Assembly: GCA_016197405.1 (NCBI GenBank)
Contig: JACPVR010000001.1
Coordinates: 310,001 to 374,000 of the forward strand
Origin: Mycobacterium sp.
GTDB taxonomy: Bacteria; Actinomycetota; Actinomycetes; Mycobacteriales; Mycobacteriaceae
DNA length: 64,000 bases
Direction: 5' to 3'
Shown in pieces: positions 18,901 through 27,900 of this stretch. The stretch's first letter is position 1; each line of letters opens with the position of its first letter. Under the pieces are notes generated by a model. The model ran no database searches and was not told the origin of the DNA. It worked only from the letters and a program-made list of their open reading frames with translations. The position numbers were made by a program, and so were the translations under genes.

Positions 18901-18922
18901 TTACACATCCGGCAAATTTGCC
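18901..18922. promoter_or_regulatory. 13-mer TTACACATCCGGC fused to the perfect 12-bp palindrome GGCAAATTTGCC
   Basis: The palindrome (18911-18922) has no spacer and shares its GGC with the end of the 13-mer (18901-18913). The same 13-mer forms one arm of the hairpin at 24601-24636 upstream of the second giant gene. A shared regulator of both genes is possible. Confidence 0.4.
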
Positions 18923-19020
18923 ACACTTGCCGTCAAACGAACGCGCACAGCAACTCTGCAGGTTAAGGTCCGATACGGCGCGCGCCGTCGGGCGGCGCAT
19001 TCGGCGGCGGTGGGGGCTTC

Positions 19021-22000
19021 ATGGGGTATGCGCAGCACGTGGGACGGGTCGGGGCATTGGCCGTCGCTTTGGGTATCGGTTCGGCGCTGACCACGACGCC
19101 GTGGGTGGCGGTGGCCGCCCCCGACGACTCCAGCTCGACGGCCGCCGAGAGTCCCGGCAGCGACACCGAGAAGACCGACTCGGCCGCCGGCTCCGTCGGC
19201 GACCCGAAATCCGGCGACTCGGACAAGACCGATACCGACACCTCGGCGCCGGACAAGCCGTCCGATACCGAATCCGAACCCGAGGCCGACCCGACAGACA
19301 ACACCGACACCGCGCCGGACACCGACACCGCCGAGCAACCGGCGGCGCACACCTCGGACAAGACCGCACCGCAGCGGACCGCTTCGCACCGGCAGACCCG
19401 CGCGCCAGAGGCATCAGCGGAGTCGACGACCCGCACCGTCGACACCGACGAAGCCGCCCCGGCCGGCACCGCACCCGATTCCGAGCCGGCCACGCCGGCC
19501 GCCGCATCCCAACCCGTGCGCACCCCGGTGCGCACCGAAGTCATCGTCCAGCAAGAAGAGCCCCTCACCGTCGACGAGCCGGCGCCGGCTCCCACCGAGG
19601 TACGTGCGGTCGGTTTGGCGAGCCTGCTGGCCCCGCTGCTTGACCCGGGCCCGGGCGGCGTACCGCTGCAGTCGCCCGCCGAATGGGCGCTGCTGGCCTG
19701 GGCCCGCAGGCAACTGGGAACCGACACCCAGGAGCAGACCGAGGCCGACGACGAGCCCACCGTCTCCCTGATGGCGCGCAGTATCACCGTCAGCGCCGAG
19801 ACCAACACCGAGCCCGTGATCGATGGTGTCAGCACCGACGACCCGACCCCGGACGGTTATGTGTTCGGCGAGGTGAGCGCGAGCGACGCCGACGGCGACA
19901 CCCTCAGCTATGCGATAACCGACCCGCCGCTGCGCGGCATCGTGACCATCGGCGAGTTCAGCGGGACCTACTGGTACACCCCCAATTCGCAGGCGCAGCA
20001 CGCCGCGGCCGCCGACGGCGCCGGAACCGATGCCACCACAGACACTTTCACGGTCACCGTCAGCGACGGGCAGGGCGGCACCGCCGAACGCGAGATCACC
20101 GTCGCGATCCGCCCGACCAACACCACCCCCATACCGGGCTCGGTGTCGGTGCACGATATCGACATCGACGGGTCGAAGGTGGTGTACAGCCCGGACAGCG
20201 CACACGCCTACACCGTGGTGCATGATCACACCGACGACAGCTGGCATCTGGCCGTGATCGACACCCACACCAACTCGGTGACCTCGGTGCCGGTGGACCG
20301 GGCTTACATCAACCTGGTGATCACCCCCGACGGCGCGCACGTGTACGGAATCAACGCCGGGGGCGACGCCGCGGTGCTGGCCTACGACACTGCTTCCGCG
20401 ACGGCCGTCGGTATCACATTGGGCGGCACCGTGATCGGTACGGCCCTCGCCGCGGACAACGGCGGCTATCTGGTGACCACGATGAGCGCCGACGGCTACG
20501 TGCTCAATATCATCGATGCCGCGACCAATGAGGTTCTGCCGGTGACGATTCCCGGCGAGCGTGATGTCTATTCGTTGAATCCGCTGGTCACCTCCGACGG
20601 CACCGTGTACGTGGCTTCGCGCCAGCCCACCGGCAACCCCGGTTCCTACACCTGGCTGCTCTCGACGGTCGACCCCGATACCGGCGCCATCGCCACGACC
20701 ACCCGGCCCAGCTCCGGCTCCCAGCAGGCACCCCGGGTGGTGGTCAGCGCCGACGGCTCACATTCGGCCATCAACGTCGGCGGGCTCACCGTCGTCGACA
20801 CCGCGACCGGCGCCCGGACGGTTTTCGCCGATGTGCCGACCACGGCCCTGGTGGTGCTCAGCCCTGACGGTCGCTATGCGTACTACGCATCGGGTAGCAC
20901 CCTGACCACGATCGACACCAGCACCGCGACGGTCAGCACCACGACCGTCGCCGGAGCGCATGCGACGGGATTGTGGAACCCGACTCCCGATGGTCGCTAC
21001 GCCTTCACCGACGGCGGATACATCGACCTGGTCGGCCACACCTACACCGCGGTGAACTACACGGGCTTCTCGCAGTACACCATCCTGGTGACCGCCGACA
21101 GCACCCGCGCCTTCGGCAGCTACGCCGACGGCACGACGTACGGTATCGCGATCATCCAACTACCCACCGGCACGACGACATTCATTCCCGCCGACACCTA
21201 CCCGGAAGCCGTGAGCCCGGACGGCCGCTACGTCTACGGCGTCGGGTACTTCAGCAACGAGCTGGTGATCGTCGACACCCAACAGGGCACCGCCACCACA
21301 CTGCCGACCCGGGGCGAACTGTCCTTCTCCGATCTGACCTTCAGTCCCGACGGCCAACACCTCGTGATGCCGGTGTGGCTCTCGTCCGACCATTCGGTGC
21401 TGCTGTCTATCGACCTACCGCCGGCCCCGGCGACCGGATACCGCACCGACGATCCCGATCCGATCACCGGAGTCGTCACCGGCGCAATCGATTTCACCGA
21501 TGATGACGGCGACACCCTGACGTACTCGGTCAGCAGCGGACCGTCGGCGGGCAGCGTCACCGTGGACTCGGCGACCGGGGCCTTCACCTATACCCCGACA
21601 AGTGCGGGCGCGGGCGACCACTTCAACGTCCTGCTGACCGACGGCCACGGCGCACAGATCCTGGTCACCGTCGACGTCCCCGGAGCGCTGCCCAACAACG
21701 CACCGGTCGCCGGACCGCCGACCATCGGTAGCCCCAGCACCGTCAACGGATCGATCACGGGCTTCGTCACCGCAACCGATCCCGACGGCGACACCGTGAC
21801 CTACGCGCTGTCCGACGGCCCGGCGCTCGGCGGTTTCACCATCGATCCGCAGACCGGCGCCTGGCACTATGCGCCGAACCCTGATGCCCGGCATGCCGCG
21901 GCCGCCGACGGCGCCCCGGCGATCACCGATTCCGTACGGATCGTGGTGAGCGACGGGCGCGGCGGGACCGACACCGTCGTCATACCGTTGGCCGTCAGCC

Positions 22001-23643
22001 CGGCCAATGCCGCGCCGACCGGCGTTCCGTCGCACGGCGCCGCTACCCCGGCGACCGGCGCGGTATCGGGATCACTGAACGTCATCGACCCCGACGGTGA
22101 CGCACTGACCTACACCGTGAGCGCGAACCCGGCCAAGGGTGCGCTGATCCTCAACACCGACGGCACGTTCACCTACACGCCCACCGCGGCCGCCCGGCAG
22201 AACGCCGGTGCGGGCGCGACCGATGCCTTCAGCGTCATCGCCACCGACGGGCACGGCGCGAGCACCACACTCGATGTCACGGTTCCGGTGGCGCCACCAC
22301 CTGCCGCGACCAACCCGGTTACCGCGCTGCTGAACAAGATCCAGCAGACGTTGTTCAACCAATCCCCCACCGCCACACCGGTTCAGATCACGCAGCTGGC
22401 ATCCGGCGTGATCCTGGGAACGGTCGGGGCGAGCGACCCCGAGGACGATCCGCTGGTGTACACGGTCACCAAGGGACCCACCAAGGGCACCGTCGTGGTC
22501 AGCGCCGACGGCAGCTACACCTATACACCCAATCCGGCGCTGGCCAACAGCGGCGGCGACGACAGCTTCACCGTCACGGTCACCGAAGCCAACGCGTCGG
22601 CACACATCCATGGAACGCAGGGACTTCTCGCCAAACTGGTCAGCTCGCTGACCGGCGGACGGGTCACCCTGCCCGACGGCAGCAGTATCAGCGTCGCGGT
22701 GCCGGTGCATGTCACCCAGGTGACCGGCGGGACCATCCCGGCCGTCACCGGTTCGCCGCAGTGGCTGGCGTTCAACGCCGCCGGAACCCGGGCCTACGTG
22801 GTGAATCAGGCGGGTAACACCGTGACGGTTTTCGACACCACGACCAGGGCCGTGGTCGGCACCGTGGTGGTCGGCGGTGCGCCGACGATGATCGCCGGGC
22901 TTCCCGACAGCAACCTGCTCTACCTGACCAACCGCGACAGCAACTCGGTCTCGGTGCTCGACACCACCACCGACACCGTCGTCGCGACCATCGGGGTCGG
23001 CGCGGGCCCGCTGCAGCTCGGGTTCAGCCCGGACGGCGCCACGGCCTATGTCACCAACGGGGCCGGGGATTCGGTGTCGGTGATCGACACCGCCACCAGA
23101 GCCGTCGTCGGCAGCTTCGGGGTGGGCGACCAACCCGCCGGTGTGACCGTGCGGCCCGATGGCCAGTTCGTCTATGTCGCAAATCAACTCAGCCGTACGG
23201 TATCGGTGTTCAACCGCTCGACGGGTGCCCTGGTGGCAGATATCCCGATGGGTGCACACCCCACCGTGATCACCTTCAACCGCAGCGGAAGCCTCGCCTA
23301 TGTGAGCAGCGAGTTCAGCGACAAGCTGTATGTGGTCGACACCGCGACCAACACCGTCGTGGGCTCCGTCAACGTCGGCACCACGCCGATCGACGTCGTC
23401 CTCAGCGCCGACGGCAGCCGGCTGTACGTGACCAATTTCAGCGGCCGCACCCCGAGTTCGATCAACCCGGGAACAGTGTCGGTTGTCGATACCGCGACCA
23501 ATGCCGTCATCGACACCATCGCCGTCGGTTACGGCCCGGTGGGGGCCGCCATCACCCCGAACGGGAGTGCGCTGTGGGTGGTGAACTCCGGTGGCAGCAT
23601 CTCTGTCATCACACTCGGCGGCGGCGGACCCGTCAGCGTGTGA
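19021..23643 (+). CDS. Giant secreted cadherin-like/VCBS repeat and beta-propeller protein, 1540 aa
   Basis: A very large exported protein, probably a cell-surface adhesin or structural protein; function is inferred from architecture only. Layout: signal region with GRVGALAVALGIGSAL (residues 8-23) and cleavage near residues 35-38; disordered Asp/Thr/Pro-rich linker to about 215; conserved helix WALLAWARRQLG (222-233); cadherin-like repeat (about 262-367) with SDADGDTLSY and DTFTVTVSDGQGG; YVTN-type propeller (about 377-800); three further cadherin-like repeats (about 804-1097); the motif QQTLFNQSP (about 1107) introducing another repeat; and a second YVTN propeller (about 1240-1540) with blades of the type VSVIDTATRAVVG. 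The first ATG after the palindromic region is used; the ribosome-binding site is weak. No anchor is seen at the C-terminus. Confidence 0.87.
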   Translation: MGYAQHVGRVGALAVALGIGSALTTTPWVAVAAPDDSSSTAAESPGSDTEKTDSAAGSVGDPKSGDSDKTDTDTSAPDKPSDTESEPEADPTDNTDTAPDTDTAEQPAAHTSDKTAPQRTASHRQTRAPEASAESTTRTVDTDEAAPAGTAPDSEPATPAAASQPVRTPVRTEVIVQQEEPLTVDEPAPAPTEVRAVGLASLLAPLLDPGPGGVPLQSPAEWALLAWARRQLGTDTQEQTEADDEPTVSLMARSITVSAETNTEPVIDGVSTDDPTPDGYVFGEVSASDADGDTLSYAITDPPLRGIVTIGEFSGTYWYTPNSQAQHAAAADGAGTDATTDTFTVTVSDGQGGTAEREITVAIRPTNTTPIPGSVSVHDIDIDGSKVVYSPDSAHAYTVVHDHTDDSWHLAVIDTHTNSVTSVPVDRAYINLVITPDGAHVYGINAGGDAAVLAYDTASATAVGITLGGTVIGTALAADNGGYLVTTMSADGYVLNIIDAATNEVLPVTIPGERDVYSLNPLVTSDGTVYVASRQPTGNPGSYTWLLSTVDPDTGAIATTTRPSSGSQQAPRVVVSADGSHSAINVGGLTVVDTATGARTVFADVPTTALVVLSPDGRYAYYASGSTLTTIDTSTATVSTTTVAGAHATGLWNPTPDGRYAFTDGGYIDLVGHTYTAVNYTGFSQYTILVTADSTRAFGSYADGTTYGIAIIQLPTGTTTFIPADTYPEAVSPDGRYVYGVGYFSNELVIVDTQQGTATTLPTRGELSFSDLTFSPDGQHLVMPVWLSSDHSVLLSIDLPPAPATGYRTDDPDPITGVVTGAIDFTDDDGDTLTYSVSSGPSAGSVTVDSATGAFTYTPTSAGAGDHFNVLLTDGHGAQILVTVDVPGALPNNAPVAGPPTIGSPSTVNGSITGFVTATDPDGDTVTYALSDGPALGGFTIDPQTGAWHYAPNPDARHAAAADGAPAITDSVRIVVSDGRGGTDTVVIPLAVSPANAAPTGVPSHGAATPATGAVSGSLNVIDPDGDALTYTVSANPAKGALILNTDGTFTYTPTAAARQNAGAGATDAFSVIATDGHGASTTLDVTVPVAPPPAATNPVTALLNKIQQTLFNQSPTATPVQITQLASGVILGTVGASDPEDDPLVYTVTKGPTKGTVVVSADGSYTYTPNPALANSGGDDSFTVTVTEANASAHIHGTQGLLAKLVSSLTGGRVTLPDGSSISVAVPVHVTQVTGGTIPAVTGSPQWLAFNAAGTRAYVVNQAGNTVTVFDTTTRAVVGTVVVGGAPTMIAGLPDSNLLYLTNRDSNSVSVLDTTTDTVVATIGVGAGPLQLGFSPDGATAYVTNGAGDSVSVIDTATRAVVGSFGVGDQPAGVTVRPDGQFVYVANQLSRTVSVFNRSTGALVADIPMGAHPTVITFNRSGSLAYVSSEFSDKLYVVDTATNTVVGSVNVGTTPIDVVLSADGSRLYVTNFSGRTPSSINPGTVSVVDTATNAVIDTIAVGYGPVGAAITPNGSALWVVNSGGSISVITLGGGGPVSV

Positions 23644-23664
23644 TGCTGCTGAGACACTGGCGGC

Positions 23665-24096
23665 ATGCGGGTTCTGGTGCAGCGGGTGCTTTCGGCGAGC
23701 GTGACAGTGGATGGTGCGGTGGTCGGTGAGATCACCCCGGACGGCCAGGGTCTGCTCGCCCTGGTCGGGGTCACCCACGACGACGATCGCGCGACGGCCG
23801 CGCGGCTGGCCGAAAAGCTCTGGCAACTGCGGATTCTCGACGACGAACGTAGTGCCGCCGACGTTGGGGCGCCGATTCTGGTCGTCAGCCAGTTCACGCT
23901 GTACGCCAACACCGTCAAGGGGCGCCGGCCGTCGTGGAATGCCGCTGCTCCCGGACCGGTCGCCGAACCGTTGGTCACCGCATTCGCCGACACGCTGCGG
24001 GGCCTGGGGGCCGATGTCGCCACCGGCGTGTTCGGCGCGGATATGCAGGTCACCCTGGTCAACGACGGCCCGGTGACGCTGCTGCTGGAAGGCTGA
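23665..24096 (+). CDS. dtd: D-aminoacyl-tRNA deacylase
   Basis: A 143-aa cytosolic enzyme that hydrolyses D-amino acids from mischarged tRNA. The two family signatures are present: VSQFTLY in the middle (residues about 73-79), which supports catalysis, and [11 protein letters not shown] at the C-terminus with the Gly-Pro motif that excludes L-amino acids. Length is standard. It lies 21 nt after the giant gene. GACACT 6 nt before the ATG could act as a non-canonical leaderless -10. As I recall, dtd is at a different locus (Rv1897c) in M. tuberculosis, so dtd and the giant genes arrived or moved together. Confidence 0.94.
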   Translation: MRVLVQRVLSASVTVDGAVVGEITPDGQGLLALVGVTHDDDRATAARLAEKLWQLRILDDERSAADVGAPILVVSQFTLYANTVKGRRPSWNAAAPGPVAEPLVTAFADTLRGLGADVATGVFGADMQVTLVNDGPVTLLLEG

Positions 24097-24109
24097 CCGC
24101 CGCGAAAAT

Positions 24110-24131
24110 TATCCGGACTGCGGTCCGAATA
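24110..24131. promoter_or_regulatory. Operator candidate: 9-bp inverted repeat just upstream of the DoxX gene -10
   Basis: TATCCGGAC and GTCCGAATA (8 of 9 paired) flank TGCG and end 1 nt before the predicted -10 TATGCT. Size and placement suit a TetR- or MarR-type repressor that blocks the promoter. No regulator gene is adjacent. Confidence 0.5.
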
Positions 24132-24132
24132 G

Positions 24133-24138
24133 TATGCT
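24133..24138 (+). promoter_or_regulatory. Predicted leaderless -10 (TATGCT) for the DoxX gene
   Basis: TATGCT is followed by exactly 7 nt and the ATG at 24146. The hexamer overlaps an earlier in-frame ATG at 24134, which is therefore unlikely to be used. Confidence 0.6.
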
Positions 24139-24145
24139 CACCGTC

Positions 24146-24562
24146 ATGACACAGCAATTGGACGCTCGCCTGAACCCGTACGCCCCCGCTGTATTGAGCC
24201 TGTTCCGAGTGGTCTTCGGACTGTTGTTCCTCTGCCACGGTCTTTCGCATCTCTTCGGCTGGCCGGCCGCCGCGGGTCCGGCCGCACCTGTCGGGCTGTG
24301 GCCGTTCTGGTGGGCCGGCATCCTCGAACTGGTCACCGCCGTGCTGATCACCATCGGCCTGTTCACCCGCATCGCGGCGTTCGTGGCCTCCGGCGTGATG
24401 GCATTCGCCTACTTCACCCAGCACATCACCGTCGACTTCCTGCCGATCGTCAACAAGGGTGAGCCCGCGGTTCTGTACTGCTTCGCGTTCTTCCTGCTGG
24501 TCTTCACCGGCGGTGGCGCGTATGCGCTGGACGCCAGGGGCCGCAAAGCCACCGCACGCTGA
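24146..24562 (+). CDS. DoxX family membrane protein
   Basis: A 138-aa protein with four hydrophobic segments: about residues 17-35 (LFRVVFGLLFLCHGLSHLFG), 53-72, 78-95 and 107-127. The first segment followed by a HGLSHL motif is typical of DoxX. In mycobacteria a DoxX protein works with superoxide dismutase and a thiosulfate sulfurtransferase in thiol and redox homeostasis, but that role is not certain for this copy. Start ATG 24146 (MTQQLDARLN) follows from the leaderless promoter. The inverted repeat at 24110 suggests repression by an unknown factor. A perfect hairpin follows 38 nt after the stop. Confidence 0.88.
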   Translation: MTQQLDARLNPYAPAVLSLFRVVFGLLFLCHGLSHLFGWPAAAGPAAPVGLWPFWWAGILELVTAVLITIGLFTRIAAFVASGVMAFAYFTQHITVDFLPIVNKGEPAVLYCFAFFLLVFTGGGAYALDARGRKATAR

Positions 24563-24900
24563 GCAACCCTTCCCCTATCGTTCAAAAATCGTTTGCCGGG
24601 CGGGCCGGATGTGTAACGTCTTACACATCCGGCCCGTCGGCACGTAGGCGCCGCCCCACCCGGCCCGAGCTATCACGCGCCAGACAGCTGTCCGGCTGCG
24701 AAAATCCCTCATCACCAATGATTTTCGCGCCTCATTCGTAGAATCACGAATAACATGCGCAAAACCCCCTGGGATCGACGCCCCGAGCGGTCGCCGGCGG
24801 CAAAAATCAGCGCAGCTAATTCCTGAAACTCCCTTTCACTTAGCTGCGGGTTCCCTGTACAGTCCGCACATGTATTGACGGTGAAGTCAAGGGGATCGTG
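24563..24900. other. Intergenic region upstream of the second giant surface-protein gene
   Basis: 338 nt without a gene, clearly more AT-rich than its surroundings. It contains the perfect hairpin at 24601-24636, a possible -10 TACAGT (24858-24863) and an AAGGGG ribosome-binding site (24889-24894). Nothing else is recognisable between 24640 and 24850. Confidence 0.5.
24601..24636 (+). terminator. Perfect 16-bp hairpin after the DoxX gene
   Basis: Arms 24601-24616 and 24621-24636 are exact complements around the loop CGTC. No T-tract follows, a form often found for mycobacterial terminators. Half of it is the 13-mer TTACACATCCGGC also seen at 18901, so a regulatory role is an alternative. Confidence 0.55.
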
Positions 24901-27900
24901 ATGGGGGCTGGACGTTTCATCGGACGTGTCGGTGGCCTCGCTGTTGCCCTGGGGGTCGGGACCGCGGTGTCCTTCGGTGCCGGAGTGGCCTGGGCGGACG
25001 AAACCAGCAGTTCCGCGACCGCAAGTACCAGCGGGTCCGAAACCCGGTCCGCGGACCAGAACGCACCTTCCCCGGCAGCGGCGTCGGGTTCCGATCAGGA
25101 CACCGACGCGTCCGCGGCTCCCGGCGACTCCGGGCAGGACTCCGAGGCCGATGGCAACGTCGACTCCGATTCCGGTTCGGCCGAGCCGGTCGACGACGAT
25201 CCCCTGGTCGATGCCCCGGCCTCGGACAAGCCGACGGCGCGGGCGTCACACAAGCGCAGAACGGCAGAGGCCGACGAGACCGAACCCGCAGCCGCGACCC
25301 ACGAATCCGTAGCGGCGCCGGACTCCGCACCCGACGACGATGCCACGTCATCGGCTCCCGAAGACAACGCTGCACCCGGACGGTCCGATGACGCCACCGG
25401 TCAGGACACCACCGTGGCAGCGGTGCCGGTGACCGCTCCCGCGCCGGTCGGCGCCGGCGAGCCGGAGGTGATCGAAGTCGCCTCGATCGCGACGGCCGAT
25501 CTGACGGTTTCGGGGGGCGACCCGGGTGCGCCAGTGGCCGGTTCCCCGCTGCTGTGGGTGTTGGCCGCGGCGGCTCGCCGCCAGCTGGGCACGAGCAGCG
25601 ACGAGGAGTCCGGCGATGACGTCGAGGTCCTCCCCGCCGGCCTGGTGCTCCAGCCCACCGAGGTGCCACCGAGTTCTGCTGCGGTGGTGGACAATCGAGC
25701 GCCCAGCATCGGAAAGGTGACGGTGGGCAAGCCCAACGCCGCCACCGGGGTGGTGACGGGGAAGGTGTCGGCGTCAGATGCCGACAAGAACCCCCTCACG
25801 TTCTCCGCGCCAGTGCAGAGCACCAAGGGCGGTTCGGTGGTGTTCAACGCGACGAACGGTGAATTCACCTACACCCCGACGGCGGCCATCCGTCATTCCG
25901 CGGCGCTGAGCGGTGCTCCCGCGTCGGCCAAGACCGATACCTTCACCGTGACGGTGAGCGATGGGTTCGGCGGCACGGTGACCAAGTTGGTGACGGTATC
26001 CGTTTCGCCGAAGAACACCGCGCCGACGGTGGCTGCCAGTCCCACGGTCGCGACCCCCAACAGCTCGACCGGTGCGGTGTCGGGGTCGCTCGGCGCCACC
26101 GACGCAGACACCGACACCCTCAGCTTCGCGGCCAAACCGAAGAAGGGCACCGTCACCTTCGCCGCCGGTGGCGAATTCGTCTACACACCCACTGCCGCCG
26201 CCCGCCATGCCGCGGCAAAGACCGGCGCATCCGCCGCCACCAAAGCCGACACGTTCACCGTCACCATCACCGACGGATTCGGCGGCACCACAACCAAATC
26301 GGTGACCGTGGCGATACTGCCCGCCAACACCGCGCCCGTCATCCCCAGCGCAGCCGTGCTCAACCCACCGAACACCTCGACCGGAGTCGTCACCGGCAAG
26401 ATCACCGCCAACCCCGACACCGACGGCGACACCCTCACCTACACCGGCGCCGGCACCACCAAAGGCAAGGTGACGGTCAACAGCAAGACCGGTGCGTTCA
26501 CCTACACCCCCACCACCGCTGCCCGCCATGCCGCCGCCGCGCTCACCGCCACGACCGCCGACAAGACCGACACCCTCACCCTGACCGTCACCGACGGCTA
26601 CGGTGGCACCGCAACCCAAATCGTCACCGTGGCAATACAACCCAAGAACACCAACCCCACGGTGAAGTCCACCGTAGGAAAGCCCAACACCAGCACCGGG
26701 ATCGTCACCGGCAAGGTCACCGGCAGCGACGCCGACAAGGACGCCCTCACCTACACCGGGCCCGCCGGCACCACCAAAGGCATCATCACCCTCAACACCA
26801 CCACCGGCGCCTTCACCTACACCCCCACCAACGTCGCCCGCCAGGCCGCCGCGGTGCCGAACGCCCCGGCCACCGCCAAGACCGACACCTTCACCATCAC
26901 CGTCGCCGACGGATTCGGCGGTACCGCAACCAAACTGATCACCGTGACGATCGCCTCGGCCACGGCACCCAACCATGCACCCACCAGCAACGGGTCGACG
27001 ATCACCAACACCAACAGCAGCACCGGAGTCGTCACCGGCACGGTCAGCGCAACCGACACCGACGGCGACACCCTGACCTACACCGGACCCGTCTCGACCG
27101 CCAAGGGCACCGTGGTCGTCGACGCCGGCACGGGTGCGTTCACCTACACCCCGACCGCTGCCGCGCGGCACGCCGCATCGGCCACCAACGCCTCCGCCAC
27201 CGACAAGGCCGAGACCTTCACCGTGACGGCGATCGACGCACTCGGTGCCACCGTCACCATTCCGGTGACGGTGACCATCACCCCGCAGAACACCGCTCCC
27301 ACCAACACTTCCCACACCGTGGGCAGCCCGAACACCGCCGGGACGGTGACCGGATCGGTGACCGCCACCGACGCCGACAACGACACCTTGACCTATTCCG
27401 GCTCGGCGACCACGTCCAAGGGCACCGTCGTCGTCAACAGCGACGGCACATTCACCTATACCCCGACCCCCGCCGCACGCGCCGCGGCGGGCGCACCCGG
27501 TGCAACCGCTGCCGACAAAGCCGACAGCTTCACCGTCACCATCACCGACGGCCACACCGGATCGGCGACGGTGATCGTCGACGTCGCCATCTCCCCGACC
27601 ACGGTGAACCATGCTCCCGTCGCGAGTACCCCGGTCGTCGGGCAGCCAGATCCCAACACCGGGGTCGTCACCGGCACGGTGACCGCAACCGATTCCGACG
27701 GTGACACCCTCACCTACACCGGCTCCGCCACGACCCCCAAAGGCACCGTGGTCGTCACCTCGACAGGCCAATTCACCTACACGCCGACGGCCGGCGCGCG
27801 CGCCGCGGCAGGCGCACCCGGTGCAACGGCCGCGGACAAGAGCGACAGTTTCACGGTCACCGTCAGCGACGGCAACAGCACGACGATCGTCGCGGTCGAC

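Larger units (their letters stand above)
18691..19020. other. Intergenic region between glnA1 and the first giant surface-protein gene
   Basis: 330 nt without a gene. It holds the glnA1 terminator (18723-18768), two GCAAA/TTTGC palindromes (18845-18855 and 18911-18922), the 13-mer TTACACATCCGGC (18901-18913) that recurs at 24621, and a possible -10 TAAGGT (18964-18969) about 50 nt before the next start. Confidence 0.5.
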
